Of a DNA stretch of 64,000 nt, positions 26,479-34,062 are shown piece after piece. The translations under genes and the position numbers were made by a program. Source of the DNA: MFD04716-140 sp963703125 (GTDB lineage Bacteria; Bacteroidota; Bacteroidia; Flavobacteriales; Flavobacteriaceae); contig OY969790.1 of assembly GCA_963703125.1 (NCBI GenBank), positions 558,001-622,000 on the forward strand, written 5' to 3'. The first letter of the stretch is position 1, and each line of letters opens with the position of its first letter. The notes under the pieces are model-generated. The model did not search any database. It was not told the origin of the DNA and was given only the letters and a program-made list of their open reading frames with translations.

Positions 26479-27138
26479 ATGAATAAGACAAAAATTGCCC
26501 CTTCACTCCTAGCAGCAGACTTTGGAAATCTTCAAAGAGATGTTGAAATGGTCAATGAGAGCCAGGCCGATTGGCATCACATTGATGTAATGGACGGTCT
26601 GTTCGTACCCAACATATCTTACGGAATGCCTGTGATAAAGGCAATTGTCAAAACTGCTACCAAGCCATTGGATGTTCACCTTATGATAGTTGACCCCGAT
26701 CGTTATATAACAACTTTCGCCAAGCTGGGTGCAAACATATTAACCGTACATTATGAAGCCTGTACCCATCTTCATAGAACGCTGCAAGCCATAAAAGAAG
26801 AAGGCATGCAAGCTGGGGTGGCCTTAAATCCCCATACAAACATCAATGTACTTGAAGATACCATACGCGATATTGACCTGGTCTGCTTAATGAGTGTCAA
26901 TCCAGGTTTTGGCGGCCAGTCCTTTATTGAAAACACGTATAACAAATTAAGAGATCTGAAAGCACTGATTCAACATAAAAAGGCAAAAACACTGATAGAA
27001 ATTGATGGAGGAGTAACATCCCAAAATGCCAAAGTACTTGTAGATGCCGGAGCCGATGTATTGGTAGCGGGAAGTTTTGTCTTCTCAAGTACGGATCCTT
27101 TACAGACTATTAAAGAGCTAAAGCAAATTGCCGGATGA
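26479..27138 (+). CDS. rpe: Ribulose-phosphate 3-epimerase
   Basis: This 219-residue TIM barrel interconverts ribulose 5-phosphate and xylulose 5-phosphate in the pentose phosphate pathway. Metal and catalytic residues are visible in HHIDVMDGLFVPN (His and Asp), DVHLMI, CLMSVNPGFGGQ and EIDGGVT (second Asp), with the phosphate-binding VLVAGSFVF near the end. The gene overlaps the next start by 4 bases (ATGA-type), so rpe and the flavoprotein gene are translationally coupled. No oddities. Confidence 0.97.
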   Translation: MNKTKIAPSLLAADFGNLQRDVEMVNESQADWHHIDVMDGLFVPNISYGMPVIKAIVKTATKPLDVHLMIVDPDRYITTFAKLGANILTVHYEACTHLHRTLQAIKEEGMQAGVALNPHTNINVLEDTIRDIDLVCLMSVNPGFGGQSFIENTYNKLRDLKALIQHKKAKTLIEIDGGVTSQNAKVLVDAGADVLVAGSFVFSSTDPLQTIKELKQIAG

Positions 27139-28109
27139 GGGACCAATATGATTTGGTCATAATTGGAGGCGGCCCTATAGGACTAGCGTGCGGATTAGAG
27201 GCCAAAAAGAAAGACCTCAAATATCTTATTCTTGAAAAGGGACCCATTGTAAACTCCCTTTTCAATTACCCTGTAAACATGCAATTTTTTTCCTCTTCCG
27301 AAAAATTGGAAATTGACAATGTTCCTTTTATAAGTAAAGAGGCGAAACCGAAGCGAAGCGAAGCCTTGGAGTATTATAGAAGAATTGCGACCTCGAACGA
27401 ATTGAGCATTCATCTTTTTGAAAAAGTTGAAAAAATCAAAAAAAAAGATGCCATATTTTCTATCAAAACCGATAAAAGCTCTTATTTGGCGCACAATGTT
27501 ATCTTGGCGACCGGTTTTTATGATTTGCCCAACACCCTGAATGTTCCGGGCGAGAAATTGCCCAAAGTTTCCCATTACTACAAAGACCCTCACTATTATG
27601 CCGGTCAAAAATTGGCCATCATAGGTGCCAGCAATTCTGCCATAGATGCGGCGTTGGAGTGTTGGAGGAAAGGTTCTGAAGTAACATTGATTATCAGGGG
27701 CAATGAAGTGGGGCAACGTGTAAAATATTGGGTACGGCCAGATATTATTAATCGCATCGAAGAAGGTAGTATTAAAGCATACTATAGTTCGGTGGTAAAA
27801 GAAATCACTCAAAAGGAAATTATAATCGAAACCCCAGAAGGTATCCTCAAATTAGAGAACGACTTTGTGCTATCTCTTACAGGATATAAACCGGACTTTG
27901 GGTTTTTACAAAAATTGGGTGTTGAACTTTCCAATGATGAAAAAATACTGCCTCAATACAACCCTGACACCATGGAGACCAATATTGATGGACTTTATTT
28001 AGCCGGAGTCATTTGCGGCGGTATGGAAACCCATAAATGGTTCATCGAAAATTCTCGGGTGCATGCACCTATGATCGTGAATGCTATTTTGGAAAAAAAA
28101 TCTAAATAG
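27135..28109 (+). CDS. ypdA: YpdA-type FAD/NADPH oxidoreductase (putative bacillithiol disulfide reductase)
   Basis: The 324-residue flavoprotein has an FAD-binding start GGGPIGLACG (residues 11-20) and a second dinucleotide site AIIGASNSAIDAAL, in a thioredoxin-reductase-like fold without a CxxC. NYPVNMQFFSSSEKLEI, the ATGFYDLPNTLNVPGE block and VICGGMETHKWFIEN match YpdA, the proposed reductase of bacillithiol disulfide in Firmicutes and Bacteroidota. The Staphylococcus enzyme has a Cys in the first motif (GGGPCG) that was proposed to be catalytic; here that residue is Ile15. Coupling to rpe suggests a link to pentose-phosphate NADPH supply, but this is inference. Confidence 0.85.
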   Translation: MRDQYDLVIIGGGPIGLACGLEAKKKDLKYLILEKGPIVNSLFNYPVNMQFFSSSEKLEIDNVPFISKEAKPKRSEALEYYRRIATSNELSIHLFEKVEKIKKKDAIFSIKTDKSSYLAHNVILATGFYDLPNTLNVPGEKLPKVSHYYKDPHYYAGQKLAIIGASNSAIDAALECWRKGSEVTLIIRGNEVGQRVKYWVRPDIINRIEEGSIKAYYSSVVKEITQKEIIIETPEGILKLENDFVLSLTGYKPDFGFLQKLGVELSNDEKILPQYNPDTMETNIDGLYLAGVICGGMETHKWFIENSRVHAPMIVNAILEKKSK

Positions 28110-28127
28110 AACGTACCAAGTCTTGTC

Positions 28128-29618
28128 TTAATTGGGCATGGCAGGCAATTTCCAACCATTATGATAGGTATGATCAACATACTCCTTGGCCGATTCAAGT
28201 GCATTTAAGGTAACGTTTTGAACATTCCATTGGGGAAGTCCGTTTTGCATTTGAAATCCAAAGTGCTCTATTACTTCCATCGTTTCGTCGGGGCCAATGT
28301 TCGTAAAACGCATGTTTGGCCCGTCCCACTTTAAGGTTTTGTGCAATCCTTTGAGCCGAATGGCCAAAACGCCCAATAGCACCATTTCGTTAAAGGGGCC
28401 CGAATAGGCAAAATTTGCCGAGCCTTCCACCCTATTGTCTTTGGATTCTTTACACGCCCTTATCCAATCTTGCTCATGTGGGCCATCAATATACCCAACC
28501 GCTCCTGGAATGCGTCTCAGACTAGTTTGAACATTTGGTATTCTACCCGATAGTAATCGGGGATTGAAGCCTCCACAGTCGCATATTAATGTATCTTTTG
28601 TACCGATGAACATACAGCCTCCCAAACCATCCCTTATAAGCGGCTCTCCGTCAGGCAACAATAAAGGCCGGTCCGGTAAAAATCCACCATCATACCAATG
28701 CACACTAACAGCGGGCATTTTTAGATCTTTCATATCCTCCCTGGCCGGAAAATCAAATCGCACCTTTTCACCTTGCGGTGCACTTTCTGTATTTACGGTT
28801 GTGGAACTACCCGAGATTGAAACAGGATATTTTAACTTCAGGGCGCGATAGATCGGATCCATTACATGGCATGCCATATCACCAAAGGCCCCGGTTCCAA
28901 AATCCCACCAACCACGCCAGTTCCAAGGAGTATATATTTCGTGGTAAGGGCGCATGGTTGCCGGGCCGATGAACATTTCCCAATTAAAATTATTGGGAAC
29001 CTGCATTGTTTCCTTAGGCATTTCCAGCCCTTGCGGCCAAATAGGGCGATCTGTCCAGGCATGTGCTTCCAGTACTTCCCCAATTTCACCGTTCCATATC
29101 CATTCGCAAGTTTGGCGAACACCATCCCCTGAGTTGCCCTGGTTTCCCATTTGGGTCGCAATAGGGAATTTCTCCGCCAACTTGGTCAACAAACGGGACT
29201 CATAAACCGAATGTGTCAACGGTTTTTGACAATATACATGTTTGTTCAGGGTCATGGCGGTAGATGCAATGATGGCGTGCGTATGGTCCGCAGTGGCCAC
29301 CAAAACGGCATCCATTGATTTGCCCAATTCATCATACATTTTACGCCAATCGTAATATTTCTTCGCCTTTGGAAATTCGTTGAAACACCGTTGGCTATAG
29401 TTCCAGTCAATATCGCACAGGCCGATTATATTTTCGGAATTCATGGCCATAAGGTTGTTATAACCCTTCCCACCAACACCTATACCTACAATATTCAGTT
29501 TGTCGCTTGGCGCCTTGTGCCCAAGTCCGCTAATTGTATAACTGGGAACAATGGTAAATCCTACTCCAGCGGCTACTGATTTCTTGACAAAACTTCTTCG
29601 GGTATTATCTTTTTCCAT
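28128..29618 (-). CDS. Tat-exported Gfo/Idh/MocA-family oxidoreductase
   Basis: This 496-residue protein begins with a twin-arginine signal (NTRRSFVKKSVAAGVGFTIVP), so it folds with its NAD(P) cofactor in the cytoplasm before export. The Rossmann part follows with LNIVGIGVGGKGYNN, LVATADHTHAIIASTA and the catalytic-lysine motif YCQKPLTHS. The C-terminal half carries the GFO_IDH_MocA alpha/beta domain; HEQDWIRACKESKDN is typical of the exported Bacteroidota subfamily. Members act on sugars or inositols, often removing sugars from polysaccharides by an oxidative route; the substrate here is unknown. It is convergent with ypdA and stands alone. Confidence 0.88.
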   Translation of the reverse strand: MEKDNTRRSFVKKSVAAGVGFTIVPSYTISGLGHKAPSDKLNIVGIGVGGKGYNNLMAMNSENIIGLCDIDWNYSQRCFNEFPKAKKYYDWRKMYDELGKSMDAVLVATADHTHAIIASTAMTLNKHVYCQKPLTHSVYESRLLTKLAEKFPIATQMGNQGNSGDGVRQTCEWIWNGEIGEVLEAHAWTDRPIWPQGLEMPKETMQVPNNFNWEMFIGPATMRPYHEIYTPWNWRGWWDFGTGAFGDMACHVMDPIYRALKLKYPVSISGSSTTVNTESAPQGEKVRFDFPAREDMKDLKMPAVSVHWYDGGFLPDRPLLLPDGEPLIRDGLGGCMFIGTKDTLICDCGGFNPRLLSGRIPNVQTSLRRIPGAVGYIDGPHEQDWIRACKESKDNRVEGSANFAYSGPFNEMVLLGVLAIRLKGLHKTLKWDGPNMRFTNIGPDETMEVIEHFGFQMQNGLPQWNVQNVTLNALESAKEYVDHTYHNGWKLPAMPN

Positions 29619-29843
29619 CTTATTAAAAGTTTAATCCGCTCCTTGATCTTAAAATGCGTTAGTCATTTTTCTAAAGTGAATATTCGAGCAAACTATTAAA
29701 TGTATAAAAAATACCTCCTATTTGTCAATTGTAAAATAAGAACTTGTTGAAAATTAAAAATATGCATGAGGAAATTATATAGTAAGGATTGTCCCCACTT
29801 TTCCCTCAAAGCTCCGCTTTGAAAGTAGAAAAAGTACTAAATC

Positions 29844-29872
29844 AAAAAAACAAGCTTTAGGATTGGCTTGCT
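29844..29872 (-). terminator. Terminator on the minus strand, likely end of the tRNA-Arg transcript
   Basis: On the minus strand CAAGC and GCTTG form a short stem (29851-29855 with 29866-29870), with flanking A residues and a 7-T run (complement of 29844-29850). It is the only T-tract hairpin before the Gfo/Idh gene. Bases 29619-29843 show nothing else apart from a small hairpin at 29806-29822. Confidence 0.6.
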
Positions 29873-29895
29873 TTTTCCGCTTATTATTGACCGCT

Positions 29896-30066
29896 GAGGG
29901 ATTTCATATCCCTATGTACTCCCGTGTGAAAATAGCAGGCCCTGGCTGCGCCGTTGGCCTTTCTTTGCTGCGGAACTTAGTGGAGGGATTTCATATCCCT
30001 ATGTACTCCCGTGTGAAAATAGCAGGTCCCGGCTGCGCCGTTGGCCTTTCTTTGCTGCGGAACTTA
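29896..30066. repeat. Tandem 87-bp direct repeat next to tRNA-Arg
   Basis: Two copies of an 84-base block, 29896-29979 and 29983-30066, are offset by exactly 87 bases and differ at two positions only (29940/30027 and 29943/30030). Each unit carries an internal inverted repeat AGGGAT...ATCCCT and ends in a GGCCTTTCTTTGCTGCGGAAC block whose reverse complement occurs at 30082-30102. Copy 1 is preceded by TGACCGCTGAGGGATT (29888-29903), which matches the tRNA-Arg 3' end (30135-30150) at 15 of 16 bases. Its minus-strand sequence can form a 5-bp, 7-base-loop T-arm-like hairpin. The unit looks like a degenerate tRNA 3' end with downstream sequence that has duplicated. The spanning open frame is not a credible gene. 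Confidence 0.85.
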
Positions 30067-30123
30067 AAAGCGCTGCTTTTTGTTCCGCAGCAAAGAAAGG
30101 CCCACCACTTTCGTGGTGGGCCT
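30043..30123 (-). other. Pair of overlapping hairpins downstream of tRNA-Arg
   Basis: The 21-base arm 30043-30063 is perfectly complementary to 30082-30102, with a nested AAAAGC/GCTTTT stem, giving a long hairpin. A second hairpin, 30098-30108 (AGGCCCACCAC) with 30113-30123, has an 11-bp stem and TTTC loop, and it shares bases 30098-30102 with the first, so both cannot fully form at once. On the minus strand they follow tRNA-Arg and could guide 3' end formation. The T content after the stems is low, so simple intrinsic termination is uncertain. Confidence 0.6.
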
Positions 30124-30134
30124 GCTGCTTTAAG

Positions 30135-30208
30135 TGACCGCGGAGGGATTCAAACCCCCAACCCTCAGAGCCGAAATCTGATGCGCTATTCAGTTGCGCC
30201 ACGCGGCC
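30135..30208 (-). tRNA. tRNA-Arg (anticodon UCG)
   Basis: The 74-base sequence folds as a cloverleaf: acceptor stem GGCCGCG/CGCGGTC (one G-T pair), D stem GCGC/GCGC, anticodon stem TCAGA/TCTGA with loop TTTCGGC, hence anticodon TCG reading CGA (and other CGN) arginine codons, and T stem GGGGG/CCCTC with loop TTTGAAT. Discriminator base is A and CCA is not encoded. The D loop reads AACTGAATA, giving A at position 19, and the T loop has T at 56, so the usual G19-C56 pair is replaced by A19-U56. The gene is 4 bases downstream of the yqeY stop on the same strand. Confidence 0.96.
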
Positions 30209-30212
30209 AAAA

Positions 30213-30662
30213 TTAACCTAACTTACTTTTTACAATATTCGATATGGTCTTCCCATCCGCCTTACCTGCCAGTTCCTGGGATACGATACCCATAACCTTG
30301 CCCATATCTTTCATACCTGCTGCTCCCGTTGCGCTGATCGCCTTCTCCACAACTTTTTCAATGGCCTCTTCGCTCAGCTGCTCCGGCAAAAACGTTTCAA
30401 TGATCGCTACCTGCGCCAATTCAGGGGCAGCCAAATCCTCCCTGCCTTGGGCATTGTAAATGGTGGCACTGTCCTTTCGCTGCTTTACCAAACGCTGCAC
30501 AAGTTTAATTTCATCATCGCTTGAAAGTCCTGCCCCACCCCCTGTTTCCGTCTGTGCCAATAAAATAGCCGATTTAATGGCGCGAAGCGACTCTAAGGCC
30601 ACTTTATCCTTAGCTTTCATGGCCAATTTCATTTGCTCCATTACCCGGTCCTGAAGGCTCAT
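30213..30662 (-). CDS. yqeY: GatB/YqeY domain protein
   Basis: The 149-residue protein matches YqeY: SLQDRVMEQMKLAMKAKDK at the start, LRAIKSAILLAQTE, KLVQRLVKQRKDSATIY, and IIETFLPEQLSEEAIEKVV, ending in GMKDMGKVMG...GKADGKTISNIVKSKLG. YqeY resembles the tRNA-binding C-terminal domain of GatB, the Glu-tRNA amidotransferase subunit, but its own job is not defined. It is followed after just 4 bases by tRNA-Arg on the same strand, so both probably come from one primary transcript. Upstream lies the ftsZ terminator. Confidence 0.94.
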   Translation of the reverse strand: MSLQDRVMEQMKLAMKAKDKVALESLRAIKSAILLAQTETGGGAGLSSDDEIKLVQRLVKQRKDSATIYNAQGREDLAAPELAQVAIIETFLPEQLSEEAIEKVVEKAISATGAAGMKDMGKVMGIVSQELAGKADGKTISNIVKSKLG

Positions 30663-30690
30663 ACTTATACTTTTTTTGGACTGCGAAGAT

Positions 30691-30730
30691 AAAAAATAAA
30701 CCCGAAAATCGATATAATTTCCGGGTTTAA
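30691..30730 (-). terminator. Terminator of the division/cell-wall cluster (after ftsZ)
   Basis: On the minus strand TAAACCCG and CGGGTTTA (30722-30729 and 30697-30704) pair, extended by an A/T-rich inner stem, and are followed by a run of six T. It lies 29 bases past the ftsZ stop and just before yqeY. Confidence 0.82.
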
Positions 30731-30758
30731 AATTATGGTACGGATCTGTAAAGGATTC

Positions 30759-32681
30759 CTAGTCTACATTGTCATGTAAAAATGAATTATTAGATCTTAA
30801 TTGGATCTCATCATTGCTATCTTCACTTAAGGTAGTCCGGGAAAACTTATTTTCCCTGGGGTTATCTTGAAGATTAATGCCCTGTCTCTTATAGGCAGGT
30901 TCTTTTTCGATTTCATCAATATTGCTAAGACTACTGTTGAACTTGTAATTGAAGTCCTTCAACTTTCTTCTGCGCTCATCTGCCCTTTCCTTTAACAGTT
31001 CTTCCAGTGGCGTATCCATTGGGTCAATTTCCTTGTTTGGATCTACAGCGGCATTGGGCCTGTTCTCTTTTACTACTTTCCTTTCAAAGATCAACTCATC
31101 CTCGATGATTTTGGGCTCAAACTCTTCGGCCTTGGATTTGGCACCCGTAAGCCGATTTTCCAATTCCATATAATCGTCCAAGCTATATCGGGTCTCACCT
31201 TCCTTATTGTATTCCAAAACCGGGATAACCTCAATATGATCATTGACATCCATTGATTTTACCTCCTCATCCAAACTAAACGTAATTACATTTTCTTGCT
31301 CATTCTCCTCCGAATCGGACAAAGGCAAATCAAAGCTGATGGCAAATTGATCTTCTTCTATATTTCTAGAAACAGTTTCTTTTTGGTTTCTATTTAATTC
31401 CTGGTTCTTCAATTTTTCCTTTGAGGGAATAAATACGAAATCATCTTCTGAAACATTCTTGGCAATCACCTCTTCATAAAAAACATTGAAGTTTTTAATA
31501 TAATTGGTGGTTGGAATGAGCTCCATTTCATCTTCTTCATCGAAGTTGTGCTTAAGGATAGGCCCTTCAATCAAATCCTCTTCAACCAATTGGTGAATTA
31601 CTGGGGTACGGGATATAAGGTTATGAACCGCTTTTTGTTCATCCTCAAGGGTATGGATAATTTTTTTTGATTCGGTATTTACGATATCATCCTGTTGATC
31701 AATATTAAATCCCGTGGCGATTACGGTAACGGCTATTGAATCCGCCAAATCGGTATCCTCACCGACACCCATAATGATATTTGCACCATGACCGGCTTCT
31801 GCCTGTATATGATCATTGATCTCGCCTATTTCATCAATGGTAATCTCTTTTGAACCCGATACTATCAATAACAGTACATTTTTAGCCCCTGAAATTTTAT
31901 TGTCGTTCAACAATGGCGAATCCAAAGCCTTCATAATGGCCTCGTTGGCCCTTGCCGATCCAGACGCAATTGAGGAGCCCATAATGGCAGTGCCACTATT
32001 TGACAATACGGTTTTTGCATCGCGTAAATCTATGTTTTGGGTATAGTGGTGTGTAATTACCTCGGCAATTCCGCGAGCAGCGGTCGCCAATACTTCATCG
32101 GCCTTTGAGAAGCCGGCCTTAAATCCCAAGTTGCCATATACTTCCCTTAATTTATTGTTGTTGATTACAATGAGCGAATCAACATTATTGCGCAATCTTT
32201 CTATACCCAACTGAGCTTGTTGGCATCTCATTTTACCCTCAAATTGAAAGGGCATGGTCACGATACCCACTGTAAGAATATCCATTTCCTTTGCAAGCTT
32301 TGCAATAACGGGAGCAGCACCAGTACCTGTTCCCCCGCCCATACCTGCGGTAATGAATACCATTTTCGTATTATGATCCAACATATTCTTTAAGTCCTCC
32401 AAGCTTTCAATCGCTGCCTGTTCACCAACTTCCGGGTTGGCACCAGCTCCAAGTCCTTCCGTAAGTGAAACACCCAATTGAATTTTATTCGGCACAGGGC
32501 TATTGTCAAGTGCCTGCGAATCTGTGTTTAGGATAACAAAATCCACTCCATTGATTCCGGCCTTGAACATATGGTTTATGGCATTGCTGCCACCACCGCC
32601 TACACCTATAACTTTAATTACGTTGCTTTGATTCTTGGGAAGATCAAATGCTATTCCTTCAAATTCAATGTTGTTGCTCAT
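30759..32681 (-). CDS. ftsZ: Cell division protein FtsZ, long-tailed
   Basis: The 640-residue tubulin homologue forms the Z ring. The GTPase core is normal: VIGVGGGGSNAINHM, the tubulin signature ITAGMGGGTGTGAAPVIA, and the T7-loop region ahead of GFNIDQQDD. From about residue 340 to 620 there is a long acidic and Lys-rich linker, so the protein is nearly 260 residues longer than E. coli FtsZ (383). A short conserved C-terminal peptide ends in NNSFLHDNVD, replacing the usual FtsA/ZipA-binding tail. It is the last gene of the cluster, directly after ftsA. Long linkers of this kind are common in Flavobacteriia. Confidence 0.97.
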   Translation of the reverse strand: MSNNIEFEGIAFDLPKNQSNVIKVIGVGGGGSNAINHMFKAGINGVDFVILNTDSQALDNSPVPNKIQLGVSLTEGLGAGANPEVGEQAAIESLEDLKNMLDHNTKMVFITAGMGGGTGTGAAPVIAKLAKEMDILTVGIVTMPFQFEGKMRCQQAQLGIERLRNNVDSLIVINNNKLREVYGNLGFKAGFSKADEVLATAARGIAEVITHHYTQNIDLRDAKTVLSNSGTAIMGSSIASGSARANEAIMKALDSPLLNDNKISGAKNVLLLIVSGSKEITIDEIGEINDHIQAEAGHGANIIMGVGEDTDLADSIAVTVIATGFNIDQQDDIVNTESKKIIHTLEDEQKAVHNLISRTPVIHQLVEEDLIEGPILKHNFDEEDEMELIPTTNYIKNFNVFYEEVIAKNVSEDDFVFIPSKEKLKNQELNRNQKETVSRNIEEDQFAISFDLPLSDSEENEQENVITFSLDEEVKSMDVNDHIEVIPVLEYNKEGETRYSLDDYMELENRLTGAKSKAEEFEPKIIEDELIFERKVVKENRPNAAVDPNKEIDPMDTPLEELLKERADERRRKLKDFNYKFNSSLSNIDEIEKEPAYKRQGINLQDNPRENKFSRTTLSEDSNDEIQLRSNNSFLHDNVD

Positions 32682-32724
32682 ACTTTGTATTTACTGGTTA
32701 ATTTTTTTCTATTGAATGGAAATA

Positions 32725-34053
32725 TTATTCTGCATTATCCAAAAAGTCCTTTAGCTTTTCGGACCATTTATCAAAAACAGATTTTCGTTCGCGTTTTGTT
32801 TTTCCTCTTGAAATCATTATATCCTCATCATCATCCGCATAAACCAATTCTTCCTTTTCGTTGGACAACTCCTTTATTACGGGCATACGACGTTGATTTC
32901 GGACTGCATTCATCAATAATCCCACGGCCGTGGCATACAACGGACTTGCGATCTCTTCATCGGAATCGCCCGCCAAATGTTCATTGGGGTAGCCTATTCT
33001 GGTATCCATTCCCGTAATATATTCAACCAATTGTTTCAGATGTTTCAACTGACTACCACCACCGGTCAACACAATACCTGCAATAAGTTTCTTTTTCTGC
33101 TCATCGTGGCCGTAATTCTTGATTTCAACATATACCTGCTCAACTATTTCCACAACACGGGCATGAATAATTTTAGAAAGATTCTTTAAGGTAATTTCCT
33201 TAGGTTCGCGTCCGCGCAATCCAGGGATCGAAACTATTTCATTGTCCTTATTCTCACCGGGCCATGCAGAACCAAATTTCACTTTCAATAATTCCGCTTG
33301 TTTTTCTATAATGGAGCATCCTTCCTTGATATCTTCCGTAATGACCCCACCGCCGAAAGGGATTACCGCGGTATGACGAATTATACCATCCTTAAAAATG
33401 GCAAGGTCAGTTGTGCCACCTCCTATATCTATGAGTGCAACACCAGCTTCTTTCTCCTCTTGACTCAATACTGCTTCAGAAGACGCAAGGGGCTCCAATG
33501 TGATGTTCCCAAGATTTAGGCCTGCGCTTTTTATACACCTGCCCACATTTTTTATTGATGAAACCTGGCCTACTACTACGTGAAAGTTTGCCTCAAGACG
33601 ACCCCCATACATACCTATAGGTTGTTTTATCTCGGCCTGGCCATCTACCTTATACTCTTGTGGCAAAACATGGATGATTTCCTCACCAGGCAACATGACC
33701 AATTTATAAACTTGGTTGCACAGCCTGTCCAGATCATCATCATTGATCACTTCTTCAGAATCGGCACGTGTTATGTAATCGCTGTGGTGCAGGCTCCTTA
33801 TGTGTTGACCGGCAATACCGACCACCACAGAACCAATTTTGAGACCTGAATTGGTCTCTGCCTCTTCAACAGCTTGCTGTATTGACTTTATGGTCTGTGT
33901 AATATTGTTCACCACGCCACGGTGAACGCCTAAGCTTTTTGATTTCCCAATACCCAAGATTTCAATCTTGCCATACTCATTCTCCCTCCCAATTATGGCC
34001 ACAATTTTGGTAGTCCCTATGTCTAAACCAACTGAATAATTAACCTTTTCCAT
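32725..34053 (-). CDS. ftsA: Cell division protein FtsA
   Basis: About 442 residues from ATG 34053. This actin-like ATPase anchors FtsZ to the membrane. VGLDIGTTKIVAIIG (phosphate 1), VALIDIGGGTTDLAIF (phosphate 2) and GIVLTGGGSQLKHL (adenosine) are present, with the SHS2/1C insert between. The C-terminus KWSEKLKDFLDN is the amphipathic membrane-targeting helix. A TTG at 34059 would add two residues and is not needed. It lies 9 bases after ftsQ and 43 bases before ftsZ. Confidence 0.96.
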   Translation of the reverse strand: MEKVNYSVGLDIGTTKIVAIIGRENEYGKIEILGIGKSKSLGVHRGVVNNITQTIKSIQQAVEEAETNSGLKIGSVVVGIAGQHIRSLHHSDYITRADSEEVINDDDLDRLCNQVYKLVMLPGEEIIHVLPQEYKVDGQAEIKQPIGMYGGRLEANFHVVVGQVSSIKNVGRCIKSAGLNLGNITLEPLASSEAVLSQEEKEAGVALIDIGGGTTDLAIFKDGIIRHTAVIPFGGGVITEDIKEGCSIIEKQAELLKVKFGSAWPGENKDNEIVSIPGLRGREPKEITLKNLSKIIHARVVEIVEQVYVEIKNYGHDEQKKKLIAGIVLTGGGSQLKHLKQLVEYITGMDTRIGYPNEHLAGDSDEEIASPLYATAVGLLMNAVRNQRRMPVIKELSNEKEELVYADDDEDIMISRGKTKRERKSVFDKWSEKLKDFLDNAE

Positions 34054-34062
34054 GTGCAAAAT

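Noticed and set aside
27195..27812. 205-residue minus-strand frame
   Set aside because: Antisense to the YpdA-type gene; composition is rich in Phe and Arg as expected of a shadow frame.
29999..30202. 67-residue minus-strand frame with GWGFESLRGH
   Set aside because: It translates the tRNA-Arg T arm and acceptor stem, a well-known false protein type.
29863..30216. 117-residue open frame with a duplicated GFHIPMYSRVKIAG segment
   Set aside because: It spans the tandem repeat and runs antisense through tRNA-Arg; the repeated peptide is a direct translation of the 87-bp DNA repeat. No start context or family.
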